Under the pieces are notes generated by a model. The model made no database searches and was not told where the DNA came from. It saw only the letters and a list, made by a program, of their open reading frames with translations. From assembly GCF_000347775.1 (NCBI RefSeq), contig NZ_APAT01000023.1, forward strand, positions 43,752 through 107,751: a stretch of 64,000 nt of DNA, given 5' to 3'. Source of the DNA: Marinobacter santoriniensis NKSG1 (GTDB taxonomy: Bacteria > Pseudomonadota > Gammaproteobacteria > Pseudomonadales > Oleiphilaceae). The position numbers and the translations under genes are program-made. Positions 17,710-25,867 of this stretch are shown piece by piece; within the stretch, counting starts at the first letter, position 1, and each line of letters opens with the position of its first letter.

Positions 17710-19074
17710 TCATCGTGCGCCTGGGGCCTGTTGCCGGGCGAAGTGCTCACGGGTCAGCTTGAAGACCACGGGGCTCAGCAGCAGCAACGCAATCAGGTTT
17801 GGCAGAGCCATCATGGCATTCAGAGTGTCCGCCACGAGCCATACGAAACCCAGTTTGAGCGTGGCGCCCACGGGAATCGCGAGAATCCAGGCAACCCGGT
17901 AGGGCACGATGGCTTTGACGCCAAACAGGAATTCGATGCACCGTTCACCGTAGAACGACCAGCCCAGGATCGTTGTGAAGGCGAAGATGGCCAGCGCAAT
18001 TGCCACGATGTAATTGCCGACTCCGGGCAGGGCTTCGGCGAACGCCAGGGACGTCAACTCGGCGCCGGACACGCCCTGTGTCCAGGTGCCGGAGGTGATG
18101 ATCACCAGGCCGGTGATGGAACAGATGATAATGGTGTCGATGAAGGTGCCCAGCATCGCCACCATACCCTGGTTGATCGGATCCTTGGTCTGGGCGGCGG
18201 CGTGGGCGATCGGTGCAGAGCCCAGGCCGGCCTCGTTGGAGAATATGCCCCGGGCCACGCCAAATCGGATGGCAGCCCAGACGGCGGCACCGGCAAAGCC
18301 GCCCTGGGCGGCGATCGGCGTGAAGGCGTGTGAAAAGACCAGGCTCAAAGCAGCCGGAATCTCGGACGCGTTCAGGGCCAGCACGACAACCCCGGCGACA
18401 AGGTAGGAGATCGCCATCAATGGTACGAGGGCGCTGGCCACGTGGCCAATCCGGCGGATTCCCCCAATCAGTACCAGGCCTACGAGGACCATCAGGACCA
18501 CGCCGGATACCCAGTGTGGTACCCCGAAGTTGGCTTCAATGACATCGGCCACGGAGTTGGCCTGAACCGTGTTACCGATACCGAATCCGGCAACGGCGGC
18601 AAAAACCGCGAACAGGATGCCCAGCCAGGCCCATTTCTGTCCCAGACCGTTCCGGATGTAATACATCGGGCCGCCAACGTGATCGCCTCGCTCGTCCACC
18701 TCCCGGAACCGCACAGCAAGAACGGCTTCGGAATATTTGGTGGCCATACCCACCAGTGCCGTCAGCCACATCCACAGCAGGGCGCCCGGTCCGCCGAGGA
18801 ACACCGCCGTTGCGACCCCGGCGATGTTGCCAGTACCCACGGTAGCGGAGAGGGCGGTCATCAGTGCCTGGAAGGGCGGAATCTCACCCTCGGCTTCGGC
18901 GCCAGTGGCTTTGCGGCCAGTCCACATCAATCGGAATCCGGCACCGAGTTTGCGGATCGGCATCAGCTTCAGGCCGATGCTCAGGAACAGGCCGACGCCC
19001 AGAATCAGGACCAGCATGGGAGGCCCCCACACCAGACCGTTAACGCTGCTGAAAAAATGTTGGATGGCTTCCAC
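17710..19074 (-). CDS. Alanine/glycine:cation symporter (AGCS family)
   Basis: 454 residues with about ten to eleven membrane helices and the AGCS family core: FQALMTALSATVGTGNIAGVATAVFLGGPGALLWMW near residues 68-105, GGPMYYIRNGLG, and ARGIFSNEAGLGSAPIAHAAA. Members import alanine or glycine with sodium across the inner membrane. The start is GTG at 19074 with AAAGGGAGA upstream. It is transcribed alone, away from the CBS gene, and ends near the peroxiredoxin start in the same direction with a gap of 142 bases. The exact substrate is not readable from sequence. Confidence 0.93.
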   Translation of the reverse strand: MEAIQHFFSSVNGLVWGPPMLVLILGVGLFLSIGLKLMPIRKLGAGFRLMWTGRKATGAEAEGEIPPFQALMTALSATVGTGNIAGVATAVFLGGPGALLWMWLTALVGMATKYSEAVLAVRFREVDERGDHVGGPMYYIRNGLGQKWAWLGILFAVFAAVAGFGIGNTVQANSVADVIEANFGVPHWVSGVVLMVLVGLVLIGGIRRIGHVASALVPLMAISYLVAGVVVLALNASEIPAALSLVFSHAFTPIAAQGGFAGAAVWAAIRFGVARGIFSNEAGLGSAPIAHAAAQTKDPINQGMVAMLGTFIDTIIICSITGLVIITSGTWTQGVSGAELTSLAFAEALPGVGNYIVAIALAIFAFTTILGWSFYGERCIEFLFGVKAIVPYRVAWILAIPVGATLKLGFVWLVADTLNAMMALPNLIALLLLSPVVFKLTREHFARQQAPGAR

Positions 19075-19275
19075 GGGGATCTCCCTTTGTCTGCCGGATG
19101 GAATTGGATTTTTGACCCTGCAGGGTATAACCGGTTGAGTTTAGTCGGATATTTTTCGCTGTAAACTGTTATTGAGGAATCCGATTTCCTTTTGAGTGCC
19201 CTTTGCCTATGGTTAGGGGAGAAGCATGCCAGGTTCTGCCTGGTCACACGCGAGCCATGAGAGAGGGATCTGCCT

Positions 19276-19710
19276 ATGCGTTCTTTGAAAGTGTCCGACG
19301 TTATGTGGAATCACATCGAACCGATACGGGTCGGCACGCCTCTGACCTCGGTGGTCAAGACGCTGCTCGGCAACCACGTGACCGGATTGCCGGTGGTGGA
19401 TGATCAGCGGCATGTCCTGGGATTCATCTCGGAACAGGATTGTATTCATGCCCTGCTGGTGAGCGGTTACCATCATGAAGGCGATCCGACGGTAGACGAT
19501 GTGATGTTTCGCGAGCCGCTGACGGTGTCGCCGGAATTGGCGGTTGTGGATCTGGCACAGAATCTCGGTGCCGGCAAGCCGAAGGTCTACCCGGTAGTGG
19601 ATCACGGAAAACTGGTTGGCATCGTCACTCGTACCGCTATTCTGTCGGAGCTGGCCAAAACAGGGTTTGGTGTGGAAATGCCTCGATACGCCAGTGCCGA
19701 CGAAGACTGA
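19276..19710 (+). CDS. Paired CBS-domain protein
   Basis: 144 residues consisting of two CBS motifs in tandem (about 8-60 and 73-130), with the usual hallmarks VSDVM, GLPVVDDQRHVLGFISEQD and YPVVDHGKLVGIVTRTAIL. Pairs of CBS motifs form a Bateman module that binds adenine nucleotides or related ligands. Nothing else is attached, so it may sense energy status and act on a partner protein. It lies 30 bases ahead of the S-formylglutathione hydrolase gene and may share a transcript with it. Confidence 0.9.
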   Translation: MRSLKVSDVMWNHIEPIRVGTPLTSVVKTLLGNHVTGLPVVDDQRHVLGFISEQDCIHALLVSGYHHEGDPTVDDVMFREPLTVSPELAVVDLAQNLGAGKPKVYPVVDHGKLVGIVTRTAILSELAKTGFGVEMPRYASADED

Positions 19711-19740
19711 CTTCACCTATTTTTCAGGACCAGGAAACTT

Positions 19741-20586
19741 ATGGAACTGCTATCGACCAACGTTTGCTTTGACGGAGAGCATCGCCGTTATCGCCACACT
19801 TCGGAAACGGTCAACGGCGATATGGAATTTGCGGTCTTTCTGCCGCCCTCGGCAGTGGGGCGAGAGCCGAAGGCGGTGCCAGTGCTCTACTGGCTGTCCG
19901 GCCTGACCTGCACCGACCAGAACTTCATGCAGAAAGCCGGCGCCCAGAAGCTGGCCGCGAAACTCGGGCTGGCCATTGTCTGCCCGGACACCAGCCCCCG
20001 TGGGCTGAACCTGCCTGGCGAGGATGACAGCTACGATTTTGGCTCCGGTGCCGGCTTTTACATTAATGCCACCGAGGAGCCGTGGGCCTCACACTACCGC
20101 ATGTACGACTACGTGGTCCGTGAGTTGCCGGAACTGGTGGAGCGTGAGCTACCGGTGTCCGACCAGCGGTCTATCAGTGGCCACTCCATGGGCGGTCACG
20201 GTGCCCTCATCTGTGCGCTCAAGAACCCGGGGCGTTACCGTTCAGTGTCGGCGTTCGCTCCAATTGCGAATCCCACCGAGTGCCCATGGGGCCAGAAGGC
20301 GTTCCGTGGTTACCTGGGTGATGATCAGAGCCGCTGGGAAGAATGGGATGCCACGATGCTGATCCCGACGGCGCGGGAACGTTTGCCGCTATTGGTGGAT
20401 CAGGGTACGGCGGATGAGTTTCTGGACAGTCAGCTCAACCCCGACGCCCTGGCGGATGTGTGTGAAAAATTCCATCACCACATCAACCTGAGGATGCACC
20501 GGGGCTATGATCACAGCTATTTCTTCATTGCCTCATTCATTGAGGAGCACCTGAACCACCATGCAAGGGCGCTCGGGCTGGCCTGA
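19741..20586 (+). CDS. fghA: S-formylglutathione hydrolase
   Basis: 281 residues of the esterase D family. The nucleophile Ser is in SGHSMGGHGAL near residue 147; the Asp (VDQGTADEFL) and His (GYDHSYFF) complete the triad. YWLSGLTCTDQNFMQKAGAQ near residue 50 is diagnostic. The enzyme hydrolyses S-formylglutathione to formate and glutathione in formaldehyde detoxification. The partner glutathione-dependent formaldehyde dehydrogenase is not in this window. A close AGGA upstream supports the ATG at 19741. Confidence 0.95.
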   Translation: MELLSTNVCFDGEHRRYRHTSETVNGDMEFAVFLPPSAVGREPKAVPVLYWLSGLTCTDQNFMQKAGAQKLAAKLGLAIVCPDTSPRGLNLPGEDDSYDFGSGAGFYINATEEPWASHYRMYDYVVRELPELVERELPVSDQRSISGHSMGGHGALICALKNPGRYRSVSAFAPIANPTECPWGQKAFRGYLGDDQSRWEEWDATMLIPTARERLPLLVDQGTADEFLDSQLNPDALADVCEKFHHHINLRMHRGYDHSYFFIASFIEEHLNHHARALGLA

Positions 20587-20610
20587 CGGCCCGCCCTTTC
20601 CGACGCTGGC

Positions 20611-21735
20611 TCAGGAGCGGAACCCCCAGATCAGGCTGAAATCCATGGACGGCATGATTTCGGGTTCTTCCAGTGCGCGGATGTTGTATTCGAGCAGGCT
20701 GGTATCGCGCTCGAAGGTACCGCTGTAGCGATTGCCCCGCGGACCGAAGATGGCTTTCGCGAATGGACCTCGGGCCCGTACGGGCCTGCCGGTGACCACG
20801 GCGACTTCGTTGTTGTCCAGGCGGACGAGGATCCCAGGAGGGTACTCTCCGAGCACTTCCAGCAGGGCTTTCGGGATCGCCGGGCGGAACTTGCCGTCGG
20901 CGAGGGTTGCGATCAGGCGTCGGGCCTCGGTCACGGTCATGCGGTTACGGTAGGCGCGTTTGGTGATCATGGCGATGTAGCGTTCCGCCAGAGCTAGAAT
21001 TTCCGCTTCCGGCCGGATGTCGGTGCCACTCAGACCATCCGGATAACCCGAACCATCCGCCTGTTCATGGTGCTGCGCAATGATGGTGTGCAGTAACGGA
21101 TTGGTGATGCCCGCGGCTTTCAGGGCTTCGATGCTGCGCTGGGGATGCTTTCGAATCACCCGCCGCTGTTCGTCCGTCAGCACTTTATTCGAGGCATTCA
21201 ACTGATTGGCGACCGGTACGAGGGCGAGGTTGGCGGTCAGCGCCGCGCCGGTCAGCACCGCGATCCGCTTCTCCTCCAGGCCAAACTGACGACCGATGAA
21301 CTGACTCAGGATCGCGTAGAAGATGATCTGTTCCTGGATCGTCGGGCCGATCGAGTAGAGATGCACCAGAGCGAGGGTCGCATCCGGTGCTTCCTTGCAG
21401 GTTTTCTCGATCATCCGGCAGAGCCCGAGCAGGCGCGGGCGGGCGCTGGCATCGCGGTCGGTGATGGCGGTCAGGGTTGCTTCCAGGCTTTGCAGGAACT
21501 CGGCGTAATCGGCAAACGGGTTGCGGTCCCGGTTATCTTCAAAGATCTCTTCCTGCGGTACCTCGATCTTCCGAGGTTTGAAACGGCCTCGTTCGAACAG
21601 CTGTTCCAGCTGGCTGTCGCTGTTGATCACGTAACCCTGCCGCAACAGTACGTTGCCGTCGGCATCGTAGACCGTCCAGGGCAGCGGACGGCCGATTTCC
21701 AGAGCGCCTGGGGCTATGCGGACGAGGTTGGGCAA
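20611..21735 (-). CDS. Degenerate HD-GYP domain protein
   Basis: 374 residues. The central domain (about 130-270) retains the GYP half, AQHHEQADGSGYPDGLSG, and a downstream KHP. Where an active HD-GYP phosphodiesterase has the metal-binding HDIGK, this protein has LTANLAL, and the usual DVFDALT is ERYIAMIT, so key metal ligands are missing. It probably does not hydrolyse cyclic di-GMP and may act as a sensor or adaptor. The flanking N-terminal (about 1-60) and C-terminal (about 280-374) regions are not recognised. The start is TTG at 21735 with AGGA eight bases upstream. It converges on fghA. Confidence 0.78.
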   Translation of the reverse strand: MPNLVRIAPGALEIGRPLPWTVYDADGNVLLRQGYVINSDSQLEQLFERGRFKPRKIEVPQEEIFEDNRDRNPFADYAEFLQSLEATLTAITDRDASARPRLLGLCRMIEKTCKEAPDATLALVHLYSIGPTIQEQIIFYAILSQFIGRQFGLEEKRIAVLTGAALTANLALVPVANQLNASNKVLTDEQRRVIRKHPQRSIEALKAAGITNPLLHTIIAQHHEQADGSGYPDGLSGTDIRPEAEILALAERYIAMITKRAYRNRMTVTEARRLIATLADGKFRPAIPKALLEVLGEYPPGILVRLDNNEVAVVTGRPVRARGPFAKAIFGPRGNRYSGTFERDTSLLEYNIRALEEPEIMPSMDFSLIWGFRS

Positions 21736-21858
21736 GTGGTTATTCCTGAACGTTGTTTCAATAACGTTTTAGTCTAACCCTGAACTTTGGTTCAAGGCCA
21801 GTGGCAACAGGCCAGTTGCATCGGGACAGGCGTTAAGAAAGGTGGCGGACGTTAATCG

Positions 21859-22296
21859 TTAATCAGTGGCAGACGGGGGGATCCCGTCCCCCCGCGGATC
21901 GTCGTTATCTTGATCGGCCGGTTGCTCATGGGCGACGGGTAGAGGTTTCGCGTCTACGGTGATATCCGAGATGTTTTTTTGTGCCCGCTCCTGCAACAGA
22001 CGGGCAAACTCCAGAAGAAGCTCGCGATCCTGCTCGAGAAGGGCAATGAAGATCGTGTTCAGTGCGACCTGCTTGGGATCGCGGTGATCTTTGGAGGCTT
22101 CAGAGATCGAAAAAATATCGGCCATCGTATAGCCGAGCGCTTCGGCAATACGATAAAGGAGGTCGAGACTTGGTTTGGCGACGTTGCGTTCTATTCGGGA
22201 CAGATTGCCAACGTAGGAGTCCGTTCTGTCTGCCAACTCGGCCAACGTCAGCCCTTTCTGTTTTCTAAGTTGTCTCAGTGCCTGACCTAAACTCAT
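21859..22296 (-). CDS. XRE-family helix-turn-helix regulator
   Basis: 145 residues. Residues 1-65 form a Cro/CI-type helix-turn-helix (LGQALRQLRKQKGLTLAELADRTDSYVGNLSRIERNVAKPSLDLLYRIAEALGYT, described here in outline only by its LTLAELA and LSRIERN core). The remainder is a helical segment (LLEQDRELLLEFARLLQER) and an acidic, proline-rich tail. It should bind DNA, possibly the repeats in the 241-base gap it shares with the divergent EAL-like gene. The ATG at 22296 is preceded by AGGG; a TTG at 22323 has no site. Confidence 0.88.
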   Translation of the reverse strand: MSLGQALRQLRKQKGLTLAELADRTDSYVGNLSRIERNVAKPSLDLLYRIAEALGYTMADIFSISEASKDHRDPKQVALNTIFIALLEQDRELLLEFARLLQERAQKNISDITVDAKPLPVAHEQPADQDNDDPRGDGIPPSATD

Positions 22297-22359
22297 AGCT
22301 GCCCTGTCTGGTGGAAGAGCCAATCATAATCGGGCTTGCGAAAATTAACAAAACTCAAT

Positions 22360-22415
22360 AGTGGCACGATGTTAAAGTGGCATTATCGGCTATCTAGGTA
22401 TGCGGTTATCGCATA
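22360..22415. promoter_or_regulatory. Possible operator repeats between the XRE and EAL-like genes
   Basis: AGTGGCA occurs twice in the same direction, at 22360-22366 and 22376-22382, and is followed by an inverted repeat TATGCG-GTTAT-CGCATA at 22399-22415. The whole gap (22297-22537) is AT-rich relative to its surroundings. Binding by the adjacent XRE regulator is a guess from position. Confidence 0.35.
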
Positions 22416-22537
22416 ATAAAAAGAAAACATGTATCTTTTATTGTTGTATTTTGTGTTCGATTTACAAGAAAAATCGTTCACCAGAATTGAACCATAGCGG
22501 GTTCGTTGAATCGTTTATTGACCGAGGTTAAAAAACT

Positions 22538-23233
22538 GTGTCTTTGAAATCCGACTTCCGGTTCCTTCCCGCCTGTGACATCAAATCCGGCAAGTTGATT
22601 TATGCCGAAGCGCTCATGTCGGGCGTTGCGGCAATTGGAAGCCCTAAGGATAAAGCGATTCTGTTTGACCAGTTAGTCGATCAGGTGGCTTCAGGTCTGG
22701 CAATCACCGGGCCAGATACACGATTGGCCATTAATCTGGATTTCCCGACGATCAGCCAGGCGGACTTTCTGGATCAGTTAAGGAATGCCTGTGACAAACA
22801 GGAGCTTGACGCCAAGCGGGTTCAGATTCAGCTGAAGGAACCAGAACTTGTGACGAACGAGGCAGGAGCCTCCGTAGTGTCGAGCTGCCATTCTGCCGGA
22901 TTTCATGTGGCAGTAGACTGTTTCCTGGGCGACGATGCCAGTTTCTCCATTCTGTCTCACCCCCATATCAGCACGATCAAAGTGGATCAGAGTGTCACCG
23001 CCGATATTCGCGAGTGCCCAATCAAACAGAGCTTCATCAAAGGATTGTTTTCCCTGTCGGAATCACTGGAGAAGCAGTTGGTGATCAGCGGGGTAAATTC
23101 GGAAGAGCATGTAGCGGTATTGGCCGAATTGGGCCCCCGGTACTTCCAGGGTGATTTCGTGGGAGGACCATTGGCTGCGTTGGAATTGGGAGATTTCCGA
23201 CCTGCTTTTGCGTCTTTTACGAGAGTAGGCTAG
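22538..23233 (+). CDS. Degenerate EAL-domain protein
   Basis: 231 residues spanning one EAL fold. It keeps AEAL near residue 24, the Asn of AINLDF and the Lys of TIKVDQS. Other catalytic positions are altered: the ELTE Glu is Gln (QIQLKEPE), the DDFG pair is DC (VAVDCFLGDD) and the EGVE block is SGVN. Cyclic di-GMP hydrolysis is therefore unlikely, and a role as an effector or protein-binding domain is inferred. The start is GTG at 22538 with GAGG upstream. The gene is divergent from the XRE regulator, and no sensory domain is attached. Confidence 0.78.
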   Translation: MSLKSDFRFLPACDIKSGKLIYAEALMSGVAAIGSPKDKAILFDQLVDQVASGLAITGPDTRLAINLDFPTISQADFLDQLRNACDKQELDAKRVQIQLKEPELVTNEAGASVVSSCHSAGFHVAVDCFLGDDASFSILSHPHISTIKVDQSVTADIRECPIKQSFIKGLFSLSESLEKQLVISGVNSEEHVAVLAELGPRYFQGDFVGGPLAALELGDFRPAFASFTRVG

Positions 23234-23256
23234 TGTTTTGAGTGCATTAATGGACT

Positions 23257-23661
23257 TTAAAAAGTGCTCTTTATGATCATCTTGGCGCGATTGACATCGG
23301 TACGGTCCGGGCAGGTCCTTACCGACTCGTAGCCGACAACCTTGCCATTTTCGGTCACGGGAGTGACATAGGCGCTTACCCAGTAGAAATCCCCGTTTTT
23401 GCACCGGTTTTTCACCATACCCATCCAGGGCTTTCCGGCTTTCAGGTGGCCCCACATGTTCTCGTAGGCCTCCGGTGGCATGTCCGGATGGCGCACGATG
23501 TTGTGGGCCTTGCCAATGAGTTCCTCCCGGGAAAAGCCACTGACGTCCACGAAAGCGTCATTGCAATGACGAATGCGGCCTTTGAGATCCGTAGAGGAAA
23601 TGAGTTTCTGATGTTCCGGAAACGTGCGTTCAGTCTGTGTGACCGGAAGGTTCTTTTTCAT
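23257..23661 (-). CDS. Solo PAS protein related to the Aer sensor domain
   Basis: 134 residues made almost entirely of one PAS domain. It is closely similar to the first 130 residues of the Aer receptor encoded at 28359: both share KNLPVTQ at the start, then FSREELxGxAHNIxRHPDMPP, LKAGKxWMGxVKNR and GYESVR. RHPD contains the Arg, His and Asp known to matter for FAD binding in Escherichia coli Aer. The membrane anchor, HAMP and signalling domains are absent, so this is a soluble redox or oxygen sensor whose output partner is unknown. The ATG at 23661 matches the Aer start; its ribosome-binding site is weak. Confidence 0.85.
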   Translation of the reverse strand: MKKNLPVTQTERTFPEHQKLISSTDLKGRIRHCNDAFVDVSGFSREELIGKAHNIVRHPDMPPEAYENMWGHLKAGKPWMGMVKNRCKNGDFYWVSAYVTPVTENGKVVGYESVRTCPDRTDVNRAKMIIKSTF

Positions 23662-23762
23662 AATGAGCTCGTTGGAATCGGTGTCGCCTTGCAGAATATG
23701 CCATATCAATAAAATATACAGTTAATAAGTGTATTTAAGGCAATTAGTGCGCCAGGTCCCGT

Positions 23763-24626
23763 TTAAGGGCAGGGCTCATTCGGAGGTAGAGTCGGGCCCT
23801 GCTGAATCAGTTCAGCCAACCCGGGTTTGAAAGTCGAGGTGATGGCGTCGGATAACCAGGCTGATTCCATCGCGGTTACCAGCTGTTGATAACGGCCGTT
23901 TTCAATCAACGTCGCCAATCCCGTATCGAATGCCTCCCGGAACCCTGTTGCCTCGTCGGAACTTCGGTTGAACATCAGGTGATACCAGGCCAATCGAACT
24001 GGATGCGGATCGAAGGTAATGCGTTCCAGGGTGCTGGCATCGAACGTTTCCGAGAGCATGGCGAAACCGGTCAGTGGGTCCATCGGAAACAGGTCGATTC
24101 GTCCGAGCAGCAGTTTCTGGAAATTCGCCCGGTCGGAGGTAGTAATGTCCGGCCGCACCAACCCTCGTGCGATTGCGGTAGCGACCTTCGATCCGTAGGC
24201 ATAGTCCTGGGTCAGGCCTATCCTCAGGCCGGCCCAGTCCTTGATCGATGACCAGGAAAAGCCGTCGTTCTTCCGGTGGAACAGGACGTACCGGAATGGA
24301 TACAGCGGACGACTGAACAGAAACTCTTCTTCCCGGGTGGGAGTGCAGCTCCACACCGCCGTTGCATCAAACTGCCCCGATCGCGTCATGGCCAGCGCTC
24401 TTGACCAGGGCACGTAAATGAACCGGACCTGAATGTCCTGAGTGGCGAACGCTTCCCGAATCAGCCGCGTAAGAAATCCGCCGCCTTCGGCAGACTGGTC
24501 GAGATAGGGGGGCCAGAAACCGGTGCCGATTTCAACGGTGCGCCCCTGGGTCTCAAGGCTGTTGAAAAGCAGAAGAACCAGAAATACGGTCCGGGTGATC
24601 CATCCGGCACTGAGCGGGTGCACCAT
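23763..24626 (-). CDS. Periplasmic solute-binding protein, SBP_bac_3-like
   Basis: 287 residues with a signal peptide (RTVFLVLLLFNSLETQG) and a type II binding-protein fold resembling amino-acid binding family 3: GFWPPYLDQSAEGGGFLTRLIREAF near the mature start, VPWSRALAMTRSGQFDATA, then a lobe-2 segment with IKDWAGLRIGLTQDYAYG. No ABC permease or ATPase lies nearby, so it may serve a signalling protein rather than a transporter; the divergent diguanylate cyclase is the nearest candidate but lacks a periplasmic domain. AAGGAAAAG precedes the ATG at 24626. Confidence 0.8.
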   Translation of the reverse strand: MVHPLSAGWITRTVFLVLLLFNSLETQGRTVEIGTGFWPPYLDQSAEGGGFLTRLIREAFATQDIQVRFIYVPWSRALAMTRSGQFDATAVWSCTPTREEEFLFSRPLYPFRYVLFHRKNDGFSWSSIKDWAGLRIGLTQDYAYGSKVATAIARGLVRPDITTSDRANFQKLLLGRIDLFPMDPLTGFAMLSETFDASTLERITFDPHPVRLAWYHLMFNRSSDEATGFREAFDTGLATLIENGRYQQLVTAMESAWLSDAITSTFKPGLAELIQQGPTLPPNEPCP

Positions 24627-24859
24627 GGCTTTTCCTTAAGACTGTGCGTATGCGAGTAGGTACGGCAGCATCCTCAGCTTAGTTCAGAAATGCGTCAAGT
24701 GCATATTGAGGAGTCGCTGACGCCGGTAGTCGCACAGACTTGACCCATTGCGGGCCGCCGGCTTTCAGCAAATTAATGTTAAAAATCGTAGCCCGAGGGC
24801 GAAGCATGCGGGGCATTGGGCTATTCTGGGTTGCCATGAAAGCCACCGGTCGGAGATTG

Positions 24860-25867
24860 ATGCTTTACCGTCTGAAAACCGATTTTCGCCTGTCGATCAT
24901 TACCCTGCTGGGTGTCAGCGGGTTGTTGGGTATTACCCCTTTTGCTGTGATGCGTTTCGTCCAGGGAAACGTTAAGGCGGGTTTTGTCGATGTATGCATT
25001 CTGCTGGGCGTGAGCGGTGGTGTGATCTATGCCTGGCTGACTGGCGATACCCGGCGCAGTGGTTATTTCATGGCTGTGGTGTCGTCCTATGGCGCCGTGC
25101 TGGTGGGCACCATTGTGGGGGATCCGGGGCTGTTCTGGCTCTATCCCTGCCTGATTACCACGTTCTTCATGACCCCGCCCCGGGCGGCGATCGCCATCAA
25201 TGTGTCGGCGGTTGGGCTCATGGTCATTATCGGCGAGGCGTTCCGGAGCCAGGTTCAGATGTGGTCGTTCGTATCGACCGCGCTGGTAGTCAGTGCCTGT
25301 GCTTTCGTCTTTGCCAGCCGGAACCAGGATCAGCGCCGGCGGCTGGAGCATCTCGCCACGGTGGATCCCCTGACCGGGGTGAAAAACCGCCGGTCCATGG
25401 ACGAGGAACTGGATGCGGCAGCGGCCAGCGCCGAACGGACCGGTATTTCCCACGCCCTGGTTATACTCGATATCGATCACTTCAAACGCATCAACGACGA
25501 GTTTGGCCACACTGCGGGTGATGAGGTCCTGGTGGATCTGATCGCTTTGCTGGAGCAGAACACCCGGCGGTCGGATCAGCTGTTCCGGTTTGGTGGCGAG
25601 GAATTCGTGCTGCTGCTCGCGGGTGTGGATGGCGACGGGCTCAAGGCCGTACTCAACAACCTGCAGCAGACCCTGCGCAAATACCTGAAATCGCCCGGCG
25701 GCCCGGTGACGGCGTCTTTCGGGGTAGCAATTCTCAGGCACGGAGAGAGCGTGGGAAGCTGGCTGAGCCGGGCCGATGATGCCCTTTATCAGGCCAAGGA
25801 ATCCGGGCGGGACCAGATCGTGTTCAGTGATGAACTCATGCACCAGGCGCAGTTTCAGCCGACCTGA
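24860..25867 (+). CDS. Membrane diguanylate cyclase (GGDEF)
   Basis: About 335 residues. Five or six membrane helices (about 10-155) form a small integral sensor, followed by a GGDEF domain. The active site is FGGEEF near residue 248, with RRSD five residues ahead as the RxxD inhibitory site, so it should make cyclic di-GMP. The start is uncertain: the ATG at 24860 with GGAG close by, or ATGs at 24836 and 24806. Its last 32 bases overlap the end of the convergent MATE gene. The signal is unknown. Confidence 0.87.
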   Translation: MLYRLKTDFRLSIITLLGVSGLLGITPFAVMRFVQGNVKAGFVDVCILLGVSGGVIYAWLTGDTRRSGYFMAVVSSYGAVLVGTIVGDPGLFWLYPCLITTFFMTPPRAAIAINVSAVGLMVIIGEAFRSQVQMWSFVSTALVVSACAFVFASRNQDQRRRLEHLATVDPLTGVKNRRSMDEELDAAAASAERTGISHALVILDIDHFKRINDEFGHTAGDEVLVDLIALLEQNTRRSDQLFRFGGEEFVLLLAGVDGDGLKAVLNNLQQTLRKYLKSPGGPVTASFGVAILRHGESVGSWLSRADDALYQAKESGRDQIVFSDELMHQAQFQPT

